Below, piece by piece: positions 34,952-43,790 of a stretch of 64,000 bases of DNA (the first letter of the stretch is position 1; every line of letters starts with the position of its first letter). This DNA is from JACMNW01 sp963708425. GTDB lineage: Bacteria > Pseudomonadota > Alphaproteobacteria > Rhodobacterales > Rhodobacteraceae. The stretch lies in contig OY970206.1 in assembly GCA_963708425.1 (NCBI GenBank), positions 434,001 to 498,000 of the forward strand, written 5' to 3'. The notes beneath the pieces are model-generated. The model had not been told where the DNA came from, made no database searches, and saw nothing but the letters and a program-made list of their open reading frames with translations. Made by a program: the position numbers and the translations under genes.

Positions 34952-35791
34952 TCAGTGCGCCATGAAAACCGGCACTTCTGCCTGTTCAAGCATACCGCGT
35001 GTCGCACCACCAAGGATGGATTCGCGCAAGCGCGAATGACCGTAGGCCCCCATGACCACCATATCTGCAGACCGGTCCCGGGCATGGCGGTTCAACATGT
35101 CGCAGAACCGCGGCAAGGTTTTTGCCAGCACATCCACTTCGGCCTTCACGCCGTGGCGCGCAAGCATTTGCGATAGTGCACCACCGGGATCTGATCTTTC
35201 AGAGCCAAACTTGACCGGATCGACAATCATGATCGTCACCAGCTCTGCCGCCTTCAGCAGCGGTATTGCTGCGCGGACAGCAGCCATAGCCTCATTGCTT
35301 TGGTTCCAAGCAACTACGATCCTTTTGCCTGGTATTTCGACCATCGGACCATCGGGCAGAACCAGAACCGGAACTTTTGCGTCGAACAACGCGGCTTCAA
35401 TCACTGCCTCGGCCTCGGGAATGTTGCCTTCGGTGTAGGGCTTGGGTTGCACCACCAGATCACAGAACCTTGCGCGCTGTGCGACGGTTTCCGTCAACAG
35501 CCCGACAGGAACGGCCATACTTTCAAGGCTCCAGCGGATGCTTTGCGGCGTCAGGTGTTCGCGCACTGATGCCTCTAGTTTTTCCGCTTTTTCGCGGGCG
35601 ATATCCATGACTTGCTGGATCAGAACGCCCGTTGAACCAAGATAGCTGTAATCGACCGGGGTCTGTTCGACCCCGAAGCACAGCACCTCAAGATGGGCGT
35701 CATAGCTGGTTGCAAGGGCGACCGCCGATGCAATGGTGGTTTCCAATGCCTCAACCTGAGTGATAAAAGTTAGCAGCGATTTATAGGCCAT
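34952..35791 (-). CDS. Tandem universal stress protein (UspA family)
   Basis: This 279-residue cytoplasmic protein has two Usp domains (about residues 1-145 and 150-279). The second domain keeps the ATP-binding pattern GAYGHSRLRESILGGATRGML near the C-terminus; the first domain lacks it. Usp proteins of this type are commonly induced under oxygen limitation in Rhodobacteraceae. ATG 35791 has AGGAGG. It converges on fnrL and diverges from ccoN; an exact FNR box is centred 64 bases upstream of its start. Confidence 0.88.
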   Translation of the reverse strand: MAYKSLLTFITQVEALETTIASAVALATSYDAHLEVLCFGVEQTPVDYSYLGSTGVLIQQVMDIAREKAEKLEASVREHLTPQSIRWSLESMAVPVGLLTETVAQRARFCDLVVQPKPYTEGNIPEAEAVIEAALFDAKVPVLVLPDGPMVEIPGKRIVVAWNQSNEAMAAVRAAIPLLKAAELVTIMIVDPVKFGSERSDPGGALSQMLARHGVKAEVDVLAKTLPRFCDMLNRHARDRSADMVVMGAYGHSRLRESILGGATRGMLEQAEVPVFMAH

Positions 35792-35848
35792 GGACAGTCC
35801 TCCTAGATGGATGCCCGTGTATCTTGCAAGGTCTGTTGCAGGCGCACC

Positions 35849-35862
35849 TTGATCTTGATCAA
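35849..35862. promoter_or_regulatory. FNR/FnrL box serving usp
   Basis: TTGAT-CTTG-ATCAA matches the FNR consensus exactly. It is centred 64 bases upstream of the usp start on the minus strand, which fits activation from about -40. Confidence 0.8.
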
Positions 35863-35874
35863 TCGGGCTTTTTA

Positions 35875-35888
35875 TTGATTTGGATCAA
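35875..35888. promoter_or_regulatory. FNR/FnrL box serving ccoN
   Basis: TTGAT-TTGG-ATCAA matches the FNR consensus exactly and is centred 103 bases upstream of the ccoN ATG. Its centre lies 26 bases from the other box, so two dimers could bind side by side and each serve one direction. Confidence 0.8.
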
Positions 35889-35984
35889 GGCGACCCCTGC
35901 CCCGGCAGCGCAAGAGCAACCCATGACCTAAAAGTAACGCGCGCCCTCAAGGTTGCGTGGCAAACTGGATGAGGGGACGTCGCG

Positions 35985-37583
35985 ATGTGGGATTACACCA
36001 AATTGGTCGTGCTGGGGCTGGTCACGGTTCTGGCTGCGATTGCATCGAACTATGCGCATGATCTGGCTTATCAGGTTCATGCCATCATCGTCATGCTGGC
36101 GGCGGGCGGGGTGTTCTTGTGGACGGTTCGACGAACCGATGAAGAAAAGCCAGACCCTAGTCTTGCCTACATGGACGGCGTGGTTCGGGCGGGAGTTGTT
36201 GCAACGACGTTTTGGGGGCTGGCCGGGTTTCTGGTTGGCACCTTCATCGCGTTTCAGCTGGCCTTTCCGGCGCTGAATTTCGAATGGGCGCAGGGTTATG
36301 CGAATTTTGGCCGCTTGCGCCCGCTGCACACATCGGCGGTTATTTTTGCCTTTGGTGGCAACGCGTTGATCGCGACCTCGTTCTATGTGGTGCAGCGCAC
36401 CAGTGCCGTGCGGCTTTGGGGAGGTAACCTCGCGTGGTTCGTGTTTTGGGGCTATAATCTGTTCATCGTGCTGGCCGCGACCGGTTATCTACTGGGGGCC
36501 ACGCAATCCAAGGAGTATGCCGAACCGGAATGGTATGTTGATATCTGGCTGACCATCGTGTGGGTGGCCTATCTGGCGGTTTACCTTGGCACCATCTTCA
36601 AACGGCGAGAGCCGCATATCTACGTGGCCAACTGGTTTTACCTATCGTTCATCGTGACCATCGCGATGCTGCATATCGTCAACAACATCTCTATCCCGGT
36701 GTCGATCTTCGGGTCGAAATCGGTGCAGCTGTTTTCGGGCGTCCAGGATGCGATGACGCAGTGGTGGTATGGCCACAACGCGGTTGGGTTCTTTCTGACC
36801 TCGGGGTTCTTGGGCATGATGTATTACTTTGTGCCCAAGCAGGCCAATCGCCCGGTCTACAGCTATAAGTTGTCGATCATTCACTTCTGGGCGCTGACGT
36901 TTCTGTATATCTGGGCCGGACCGCACCACCTGCACTATACCGCCCTGCCCGACTGGGCGGCGACGCTTGGCATGGTGTTTTCGGTGATCCTGTGGATGCC
37001 GTCCTGGGGCGGCATGATCAACGGGCTGATGACAGTCTCGGGGGCATGGGACAAGCTGCGCACTGACCCGGTCTTGCGGATGATGATGGTGGCCATCGGA
37101 TTTTACGGCATGTCGACATTTGAAGGGCCGATGATGTCTATCCGCGCGGTCAACAGTCTGTCGCATTACACCGATTGGACGATTGGCCATGTGCATTCCG
37201 GGGCGTTGGGCTGGAACGGCATGATCACGTTTGGCGCGCTGTATTTCCTGACGCCACGCCTGTGGAACAAGGAACGGCTGTATAGCCTGCGGTTGGTATC
37301 GTGGCACTTTTGGTTGGCGACGATTGGCATCGTGCTTTACGCATCTTCGATGTGGGTCAGCGGCATCATGGAAGGCCTGATGTGGCGCGAGGTGGATGCA
37401 AACGGGTTCCTGGTGAACAGCTTTGCCGACACCGTGGCCGCGAAGTTTCCGATGAATGTGGTGCGGGGCTTGGGTGGGGTGCTGTTCCTTTCAGGCGCTA
37501 TCATCATGACTTTCAATCTCTGGAAAACTGTCACCAGCGTACCGGCGAAGGCCGGCGCGATGGTTGCGGCTCCGGCTGAATAA
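35985..37583 (+). CDS. ccoN: CcoN, cbb3 cytochrome c oxidase subunit I
   Basis: This 532-residue catalytic subunit of the high-affinity cbb3 oxidase has twelve expected membrane helices carrying the haem b and the haem b3-CuB centre. Visible ligands include RLRPLHTSAVIF, WWYGHNAVGFFLTSGFLG (CuB His and the cross-linked Tyr region), WAGPHHLHYTALPDW (two CuB His) and DWTIGHVHSGALGWNG (haem His residues). It starts the ccoNOQPGHIS cluster and should be induced by low oxygen through the FNR box upstream. Confidence 0.97.
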   Translation: MWDYTKLVVLGLVTVLAAIASNYAHDLAYQVHAIIVMLAAGGVFLWTVRRTDEEKPDPSLAYMDGVVRAGVVATTFWGLAGFLVGTFIAFQLAFPALNFEWAQGYANFGRLRPLHTSAVIFAFGGNALIATSFYVVQRTSAVRLWGGNLAWFVFWGYNLFIVLAATGYLLGATQSKEYAEPEWYVDIWLTIVWVAYLAVYLGTIFKRREPHIYVANWFYLSFIVTIAMLHIVNNISIPVSIFGSKSVQLFSGVQDAMTQWWYGHNAVGFFLTSGFLGMMYYFVPKQANRPVYSYKLSIIHFWALTFLYIWAGPHHLHYTALPDWAATLGMVFSVILWMPSWGGMINGLMTVSGAWDKLRTDPVLRMMMVAIGFYGMSTFEGPMMSIRAVNSLSHYTDWTIGHVHSGALGWNGMITFGALYFLTPRLWNKERLYSLRLVSWHFWLATIGIVLYASSMWVSGIMEGLMWREVDANGFLVNSFADTVAAKFPMNVVRGLGGVLFLSGAIIMTFNLWKTVTSVPAKAGAMVAAPAE

Positions 37584-37594
37584 CGGAGACGATC

Positions 37595-38320
37595 ATGGCG
37601 TTCCTAGAAAAACATAAAATCCTTGAAACCAACGCGACGCTGCTGCTGGTGTGTTCCCTGATCGTGGTTTCGATCGGGGGTATCGTGCAGATTGCGCCGC
37701 TGTTCTATCTGGAAAGCACGATCGAAAAGGTCGAGGGGATGCGCCCCTACAGCCCACTGGAATTGGCAGGGCGCGACATTTACGTGCGCGAAGGCTGCTA
37801 CCTGTGCCACAGCCAGATGATCCGGCCGATGCGGGACGAGGTGGAACGGTACGGCCACTACTCGCTTGCCGCCGAAAGCCAATATGACCATCCGTTTCAA
37901 TGGGGGTCTAAACGCACCGGGCCTGATTTGGCACGCGTGGGTGGGCGCTATTCCGATGCCTGGCATCTGGACCATCTGAACGATCCGCAGTCGGTGGTGC
38001 CGGAGTTTGTCATGCCGAAATATGCGTTTCTGGCAAATCGGATGATCGAGGGCACCTATATTCAGGACGAGCTGAGAGTGAGCCGGTTGGTTGGCGTACC
38101 CTACACGGATGAGATGATCGAAAACGCGCAGGCTGACTTTGCGGTACAGATCGACCCGGAAGGCGCGTTCGAGGATATGGTGGCGCGCTATCCGAAAGCG
38201 CAGGTTCGCAACTTTGATGGGGCGGCGGGGGTGTCTGAAATGGATGCGCTGATCGCCTATCTGCAAATGCTTGGCACGTTGGTCGATTTTTCGACCTTCA
38301 ACGCCGACGCCAGCCGCTAG
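37595..38320 (+). CDS. ccoO: CcoO, cbb3 oxidase mono-haem subunit
   Basis: This 241-residue membrane-anchored cytochrome c subunit of the cbb3 oxidase has one N-terminal helix and a single haem motif, CYLCH, in REGCYLCHSQMIRPM near residue 70. A downstream region contains the axial Met (VMPKYAFLANR). It follows ccoN by 11 bases with GGAG before the ATG. Confidence 0.96.
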   Translation: MAFLEKHKILETNATLLLVCSLIVVSIGGIVQIAPLFYLESTIEKVEGMRPYSPLELAGRDIYVREGCYLCHSQMIRPMRDEVERYGHYSLAAESQYDHPFQWGSKRTGPDLARVGGRYSDAWHLDHLNDPQSVVPEFVMPKYAFLANRMIEGTYIQDELRVSRLVGVPYTDEMIENAQADFAVQIDPEGAFEDMVARYPKAQVRNFDGAAGVSEMDALIAYLQMLGTLVDFSTFNADASR

Positions 38321-38330
38321 GAGAGCCAAA

Positions 38331-38525
38331 ATGCACATTTATTCGATAATGCGAGAATTTGCGGACAGCTGGGCGCTGCTGAGTTTGACGTTGATTTTCC
38401 TGTGCGTCGTTGTCTGGGCGTATCGGCCGGGTAGCCGCAAGGTGCATGAAGATACAGCGAACATTCCGTTCCGGCACGAGGACAAGCCACTGCCCGCTGC
38501 CCCCCACAAGGAGGCCGGAGAATGA
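38331..38525 (+). CDS. ccoQ: CcoQ, small cbb3 oxidase subunit
   Basis: This 64-residue protein has one membrane helix (about residues 15-35, LLSLTLIFLCVVVWAYRP) and a polar C-terminus rich in charged residues and Pro, as usual for CcoQ, which stabilises the core complex. ATG 38331 has GGAG nearby. The stop overlaps ccoP by ATGA. Confidence 0.92.
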   Translation: MHIYSIMREFADSWALLSLTLIFLCVVVWAYRPGSRKVHEDTANIPFRHEDKPLPAAPHKEAGE

Positions 38526-39394
38526 GCAAGAAGCCGACAAGACCCGTGAAGAAAGAGGTTGAGACGACCGGCCACGTCTGGGACGGCATCGAAGAGCTGA
38601 ACACACCAATGCCGCGCTGGTGGCTGTGGACATTCATTGCCACCATCATCTGGGGCATCGGATACACCATCGCCTATCCGGCATGGCCGCTTATCAACGG
38701 CGCGACGCCGGGGATATTGGGGGCATCGACCCGGGCAGATGTGGCCGCCGATATTCAGCGTTTCGAGGCGGCAAATTCCGAAATATCCGCCAAACTGGCC
38801 AGTGCTGAATTGACCGCGATTGCTACAACGCCAGAACTGCAAGCCTATGCCACATCAGCAGGGGCGGCGATTTTCAGGACCAATTGCAGCCAGTGCCATG
38901 GTGGCGGTGCAGCGGGGGTGCAGGCGTCGGGTTATCCGAACTTACTGGACGATGATTGGCTTTGGGGCGGCGATATTGCCGCGATCCATACCACCATTAC
39001 CCACGGCGTGCGCAATGACACCGATCCTGACACGCGCTTTTCGCAGATGCCCGCGTTTGGCGAGATACTTGAGAAGGATCAGATCGACCAGGTTGTGCAG
39101 CATGTTCTGGCCATTTCGGGGCAAGACCATGATGTGGCGCAGGCGGGTTTGGGGGCGACGATCTTTGGCGAAAACTGCGCGTCGTGTCATGGTGATGCGG
39201 GGATTGGCAACCGGGAACTGGGCGCGCCCAATCTGACGGATGCAATTTCTCTGTATGGTATGAGCGCAGATAAATTAATGGAAACCGTGACTTACGCCCG
39301 AAATGGCGTAATGCCCAACTGGAACGACAAACTGTCCGAAACAGAGATCAGGGCAGTTGCCGCGTATGTTCACCAACTGGGTGGCGGCGAGTAA
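38522..39394 (+). CDS. ccoP: CcoP, cbb3 oxidase di-haem subunit
   Basis: This 290-residue membrane-anchored di-haem cytochrome c passes electrons into the oxidase. One N-terminal helix is followed by two cytochrome c domains with motifs CSQCH (about residue 123) and CASCH (about residue 220). The pre-helix region ETTGHVWDGIEELNTPMPRWW is a CcoP hallmark. It overlaps ccoQ by ATGA. Confidence 0.96.
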   Translation: MSKKPTRPVKKEVETTGHVWDGIEELNTPMPRWWLWTFIATIIWGIGYTIAYPAWPLINGATPGILGASTRADVAADIQRFEAANSEISAKLASAELTAIATTPELQAYATSAGAAIFRTNCSQCHGGGAAGVQASGYPNLLDDDWLWGGDIAAIHTTITHGVRNDTDPDTRFSQMPAFGEILEKDQIDQVVQHVLAISGQDHDVAQAGLGATIFGENCASCHGDAGIGNRELGAPNLTDAISLYGMSADKLMETVTYARNGVMPNWNDKLSETEIRAVAAYVHQLGGGE

Positions 39395-39437
39395 CGTCGT
39401 CCTTGGCCGAACGACAAACTACTGAATCGGAGCTTTC

Positions 39438-40868
39438 TTGTCCTTATCTGACACGCCACCATCAAGCCTTTACGCAGCGCGTGAACCCGTATTTCCGCGC
39501 CGTGTGAAAGGCACGTTCCGCACCTTGAAGTGGTGGATCATGGGTTTCACGCTGGGCATTTATTACCTGGCACCGTGGATCCGCTGGGATAGAGGGGCTG
39601 CCCTGCCCGATCAGGCGGTTCTGGTTGATCTGGCGGGTCGGCGGTTTTTCATGTTCTGGATCGAGATATGGCCGCATGAGTTTTACTTTGTGGCCGGGCT
39701 GCTGATCATGGCCGGGTTGGGATTATTTCTGTTCACCTCGGCCCTTGGTCGGGTCTGGTGCGGCTATGCTTGCCCGCAAACAGTGTGGACGGACCTGTTC
39801 ATTCTGGTAGAACGCTGGATTGACGGCGACCGCAATGCGCGGATCAAGCTTTGGAATGCACCCTGGACGCCGCGCAAGGCCGGGTTGCGGGCGGTCAAGT
39901 GGTCTGTCTGGCTGCTGATCGCGGTTGCGACTGGTGGGGCATGGGTGTTTTATTTCACCGACGCGCCGACGCTGTTGCGCAATCTGGTAACCGCCAATGC
40001 CCACCCGGTTGCCTATATCACCATTCTGGTGCTGACGCTGACGACGTTTGTGTTTGGCGGCTTCATGCGCGAGCAGATTTGCATTTATGCCTGCCCATGG
40101 CCGCGCATTCAGGCCGCGATGCTGGATGAGGAATCGCTGACCATCGGGTACCGGGATTGGCGGGGTGAGCCGCGCGGCAAACACCGCAAAGCCGAAGGCG
40201 CCGATGCCTTGGGAGACTGCATTGATTGCAACGCCTGCGTCGCGGTCTGCCCGATGGGGATTGATATCCGTGATGGCCAACAGATGGCCTGCATCACCTG
40301 CGGTTTGTGCATTGATGCCTGTAACGATGTGATGGCCAAGGTCGATAAACCACCGAACCTGATTGGCTATCTGGCGCTGTCGGATGAGGTTTCTGAACGT
40401 GCCGGGGGCGCGCCAAAATCTATCTGGAAGCACGTGTTTCGACCGCGCACCATTATGTACACGCTTTTGTGGGGATCAGTAGGCATGGCGCTGATCATCG
40501 CGTTGTTTATTCGCCAACCCATTGATATGACTGTGGCCCCGGTGCGCAATCCAACATTTGTGACGCTGTCGGACGGGTCGGTTCGCAATACCTATGATGT
40601 GCGTTTGCGCAACAAGAACGGCGAGCCGCGGGCGTTTCAAATCTCGACCACATCTGATCTGGGGCTGGAACTGTCGCTGGAGGGGGTTGAGGGGTTGGTT
40701 GTGACTGTGCCCGCCGACCAGACCATGCTGCAACGGGTTTACGCAACCGCACCTGCGGGTAGCGTGGCGGCAACGACCGATCGGTCAGATGTTCGGTTGT
40801 GGGTTGAAGACACCTCCAACACCGACCGGGTTCACAAGGACACCAGCTTTACCGGAGACGCGAAATGA
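39438..40868 (+). CDS. ccoG: CcoG, cbb3 oxidase assembly ferredoxin
   Basis: This 476-residue membrane protein of the CcoG/RdxA family helps deliver copper to the cbb3 oxidase. It has several membrane helices and two ferredoxin-type cluster motifs, CIDCNACVAVCP and CITCGLCIDAC. A TAT-like sequence CGYACPQTVWTD and CIYACPWPRIQ add further cysteines. The likely start is TTG 39438, with CGGAG seven bases before it; no ATG lies in a suitable place upstream. The C-terminal domain is immunoglobulin-like (DUF3483 type). It overlaps ccoH by ATGA. Confidence 0.93.
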   Translation: MSLSDTPPSSLYAAREPVFPRRVKGTFRTLKWWIMGFTLGIYYLAPWIRWDRGAALPDQAVLVDLAGRRFFMFWIEIWPHEFYFVAGLLIMAGLGLFLFTSALGRVWCGYACPQTVWTDLFILVERWIDGDRNARIKLWNAPWTPRKAGLRAVKWSVWLLIAVATGGAWVFYFTDAPTLLRNLVTANAHPVAYITILVLTLTTFVFGGFMREQICIYACPWPRIQAAMLDEESLTIGYRDWRGEPRGKHRKAEGADALGDCIDCNACVAVCPMGIDIRDGQQMACITCGLCIDACNDVMAKVDKPPNLIGYLALSDEVSERAGGAPKSIWKHVFRPRTIMYTLLWGSVGMALIIALFIRQPIDMTVAPVRNPTFVTLSDGSVRNTYDVRLRNKNGEPRAFQISTTSDLGLELSLEGVEGLVVTVPADQTMLQRVYATAPAGSVAATTDRSDVRLWVEDTSNTDRVHKDTSFTGDAK

Positions 40869-41323
40869 CATCAGCACCACTGACCGGGCGCAAGGTCTTT
40901 GCCATCGCCGCCAGTTTTTTTGGCGTAATCATTGGGGTGAATGGCGTTTTGGCTTATCAGGCGGTGAACACCTTTCCGGGGCTGGAGGTGAAGAACAGCT
41001 ATGTCGCGAGCCAGACGTTTGATGCGGAACGCGCCGCGCAAAATGCGTTGGGATGGGTGTTGGAGGTGACGGCAGACCGGGATGCGGTGACGTTGGCGTT
41101 TACCGGGGCCGACGGTCTGCCTGTGCATCCGCGGTCGCTGACGGCGACCATCGGGCGGGCGACCGAGGCGGTTGATGACAGTGTGCCTGCGTTTACGTAT
41201 GCGGCGGGGCATTACACGGCTGCAGTCAACCTTGATCCGGGCAAGTGGGTGTTGCGGATCGAGGCTTTGGCAGCCGATGGCACGGCTTTTCGCCAGCGCA
41301 TCGCGTTGTTTGTGAAGGGCTGA
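40865..41323 (+). CDS. ccoH: CcoH/FixH-family cbb3 assembly protein
   Basis: This 152-residue FixH-type protein has one N-terminal membrane helix and a periplasmic domain with conserved KNSYVASQTFD and LDPGKWVLRIEA segments. In Rhodobacter, CcoH is needed for stable assembly of the oxidase. It overlaps ccoG by ATGA and lies 4 bases before ccoI. Confidence 0.93.
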   Translation: MTSAPLTGRKVFAIAASFFGVIIGVNGVLAYQAVNTFPGLEVKNSYVASQTFDAERAAQNALGWVLEVTADRDAVTLAFTGADGLPVHPRSLTATIGRATEAVDDSVPAFTYAAGHYTAAVNLDPGKWVLRIEALAADGTAFRQRIALFVKG

Positions 41324-41327
41324 TGCG

Positions 41328-43514
41328 ATGACCATACCGATGCGCGCACCGATATCTGCCTGCCCGGCCTGCGCTGTGGCGCCATCTGCCGAGGCATTGG
41401 CGGCGGTGGCCAACCCAGAGGCCCGCCTGATGCTGTCATTGCCGGGGGTGCATTGTGGGGCTTGCATATCGACGGTGGAACGCGGGCTTGCGGCGATGCC
41501 GGGAGTGCGGGCCGCGCGGGTTAATCTGACGCTGAAGCGGGTGGCAGTGCAGGCTGACCCGCACATGACACCACAGGCGCTGATCGCGCGGCTGGCGGGA
41601 TTGGGCTATGAGGCGCATGAGTTGGACGCCGGCATGTTGCTGGCAACCGAAACCGATGCGCAGGGCCGCGATTTGTTGATGCGGCTGGCGGTGGCGTTCT
41701 TTGCGATGATGAACATCATGCTGTTGTCGGTTGCCGTCTGGTCTGGGGCGGATGATGCGACGCGCGATATGTTCCACTGGATTTCAGCCTTTATCGCACT
41801 GCCAACGGTGGCTTTTTCTGGTCAGCCGTTCTTTAAATCTGCATGGCGGGCGCTGCGGGCCGGACGTTTGGCGATGGATGTGCCGATCAGTCTGGCGCTG
41901 ATTTTGGCCTCGTCCATCTCGGTCTATGAAACCACGCAAGGCGGGCATCAGGCGTATTTTGATGCGGCGGTAATGTTGACGTTCTTTCTGCTGGCCGGCC
42001 GTTTTCTGGATCATCGGACGCGGGCGGTGGCACGGTCTGCGGCGCAGGAATTGGCGGCGTTGGAAGTGCCGCGCGCGGTTCGTGTGCGGGATGGCGTTGA
42101 GACAGTGGTGGCGATTGCGGACTTGGCGGTTGGCGATCTGGTGCTGGTGCGGCCGGGTGGGCGAATGCCGGTTGACGGCGTGGTGACCCATGGCAGCAGC
42201 GAGATTGACCGGTCTTTGCTGACCGGCGAAAGCCTGCCCACTTGGGCCGGGCCGGACAGTGCCGTGACAACAGGCGAGGTCAATTTGACGGGGCCGTTGA
42301 CAGTGCGGGTCACGGCGGCGGGGCGGGATAGTTCGTTGCACCGCATGGCGGAATTGGTGGCAATGGCAGAGACGGCGCGCAACCATTACACATCATTGGC
42401 CGACCGTGCGGCGCGGATTTACTCGCCGGGAGTGCATGCGCTGTCGTTCGCCGCGTTTGGGGTCTGGATGTATTTGACGGGTGGCGATTTCCGCTTTGCC
42501 ATCAACATCTCGGCGGCGGTTCTGATCATCACCTGCCCCTGCGCGCTTGGTCTGGCGGTGCCTGCTGTGGTGACAGCAGCCAGTGGCAAGTTGTTCCGCA
42601 AAGGGCTGCTGATCAAGGATGGCACGGCGCTGGAGCGGTTAGCCGAGGTGGACACGGTGGTGTTCGACAAGACGGGCACGCTGACGTTGGGGATGCCGGA
42701 GCCGACCAATCTGGATGCACATTCGGCGCAAGTGCTGGCTGTGGCGCGGGCTTTGGCGGAGGCATCGTCGCATCCGTTGGCGCTGGCTTTGACGCACAGC
42801 TTATCGGGGTTGGGTGTCCTGCCCGCAGTGGTGAGTGATCTGCGTGAAGTGCCGGGGTATGGGGTTGAGGGGGTTTGGCAAGGGCAAGCTGTGCGATTGG
42901 GGCGGGCGGCTTGGGTGGGGGCTGCTCCGCTTGATGTGACGGCGACATATCTGGCGATTGGCACATCGCCCGCCGGGGCTTTTTCCTTTGCCGACGCGCT
43001 GCGCCCCGGTGCGGCGCAGGTTGTGGCAGCGCTACTTGCCCAAGGCAAGGCGGTGCAGTTGATTTCGGGCGATGTGCCGGGGGCGGTGGCGGCACTGGCC
43101 ACACGCCTTGGCATTGCAAACTGGACTGCTGAGGCATTGCCAGCCGAAAAGGCGCAAGCAGTGATGGCGCTGACGGCGGCGGGCCACCGGGTTTTGATGG
43201 TGGGTGACGGGTTGAACGACACGGCGGCACTGACAGCTGCGCATGTGTCAATCTCGCCCGCGCAGGCGCTGGATGCGGCGCGCGTGGCGTCTGACATCGT
43301 GCTGCTGGGCACCGATATTGCGCCGATTGCCGAGGCCTTGCGGATTGCCGTCAAAGCCCGCCAGCGCATTAAAGAGAACTTTGCGATATCAGCGGCTTAT
43401 AACGTCATTGCAGTGCCGTTGGCATTGGTTGGCCTGGCCACTCCGTTGGCGGCGGCGGCGGCAATGTCGCTGTCATCGATCACGGTTTCGCTGAACGCAC
43501 TGAGGTTGAAATAG
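41328..43514 (+). CDS. ccoI: CcoI/FixI, copper-exporting P1B-type ATPase
   Basis: This 728-residue P-type ATPase supplies copper for the cbb3 oxidase. It has an N-terminal Cys pair (CPAC near residue 12), a heavy-metal domain with GVHCGACISTVE, membrane helices with the CPC transport motif (ITCPCALGLAVP), the phosphorylation motif DKTGTLT, and the hinge motif GDGLNDTAAL near the end. It follows ccoH by 4 bases. Confidence 0.96.
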   Translation: MTIPMRAPISACPACAVAPSAEALAAVANPEARLMLSLPGVHCGACISTVERGLAAMPGVRAARVNLTLKRVAVQADPHMTPQALIARLAGLGYEAHELDAGMLLATETDAQGRDLLMRLAVAFFAMMNIMLLSVAVWSGADDATRDMFHWISAFIALPTVAFSGQPFFKSAWRALRAGRLAMDVPISLALILASSISVYETTQGGHQAYFDAAVMLTFFLLAGRFLDHRTRAVARSAAQELAALEVPRAVRVRDGVETVVAIADLAVGDLVLVRPGGRMPVDGVVTHGSSEIDRSLLTGESLPTWAGPDSAVTTGEVNLTGPLTVRVTAAGRDSSLHRMAELVAMAETARNHYTSLADRAARIYSPGVHALSFAAFGVWMYLTGGDFRFAINISAAVLIITCPCALGLAVPAVVTAASGKLFRKGLLIKDGTALERLAEVDTVVFDKTGTLTLGMPEPTNLDAHSAQVLAVARALAEASSHPLALALTHSLSGLGVLPAVVSDLREVPGYGVEGVWQGQAVRLGRAAWVGAAPLDVTATYLAIGTSPAGAFSFADALRPGAAQVVAALLAQGKAVQLISGDVPGAVAALATRLGIANWTAEALPAEKAQAVMALTAAGHRVLMVGDGLNDTAALTAAHVSISPAQALDAARVASDIVLLGTDIAPIAEALRIAVKARQRIKENFAISAAYNVIAVPLALVGLATPLAAAAAMSLSSITVSLNALRLK

Positions 43515-43516
43515 CC

Positions 43517-43690
43517 ATGGAAATGTTGGTCTGGCTGATCCCGATATCGCTTGGTCTTGGTGGCCTTGGCTTGGTTGCGTTCTTTTGGTCACTGAAGGCG
43601 CATCAATATGATGACCCAGAAGGAGCGCGGCAACGGATCTTGTCGGGCGAGTATGATGACGCGCCAAAACCGGCGTCGCCAGATACCTGA
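43517..43690 (+). CDS. ccoS: CcoS, small cbb3 oxidase maturation protein
   Basis: This 57-residue protein starts at ATG 43517, two bases after the ccoI stop. One membrane helix (LIPISLGLGGLGLVAFFWSL, about residues 7-26) is followed by the CcoS signature K-x-x-Q-Y-D-D-P-E-G and a short polar tail. CcoS is needed for cofactor insertion into CcoN. It completes ccoNOQPGHIS. Confidence 0.9.
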   Translation: MEMLVWLIPISLGLGGLGLVAFFWSLKAHQYDDPEGARQRILSGEYDDAPKPASPDT

Positions 43691-43715
43691 ACGGGGTCGG
43701 CAAAGACGCCAAACC

Positions 43716-43729
43716 TTGCGGTAGATCAA
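43716..43729. promoter_or_regulatory. FNR/NnrR-type box before nirK
   Basis: TTGCG-GTAG-ATCAA is centred 68 bases before the nirK ATG. The right half is the FNR half-site and the left differs at one base. The same TTGCG-N4-ATCAA recurs before pseudoazurin. Confidence 0.65.
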
Positions 43730-43790
43730 TTACGAAAGCGGCGGATCGGCTTATCTCTTTCGGACGCAACCAACGTTCAAGGAGAGCCAG

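Noticed and set aside
42419..43369. 316-codon minus-strand frame opposite ccoI
   Set aside because: Ala/Ser/Thr-rich shadow frame typical of GC-rich genes; ccoI motifs (DKTGTLT, CPC, GDGLND) are on the plus strand.
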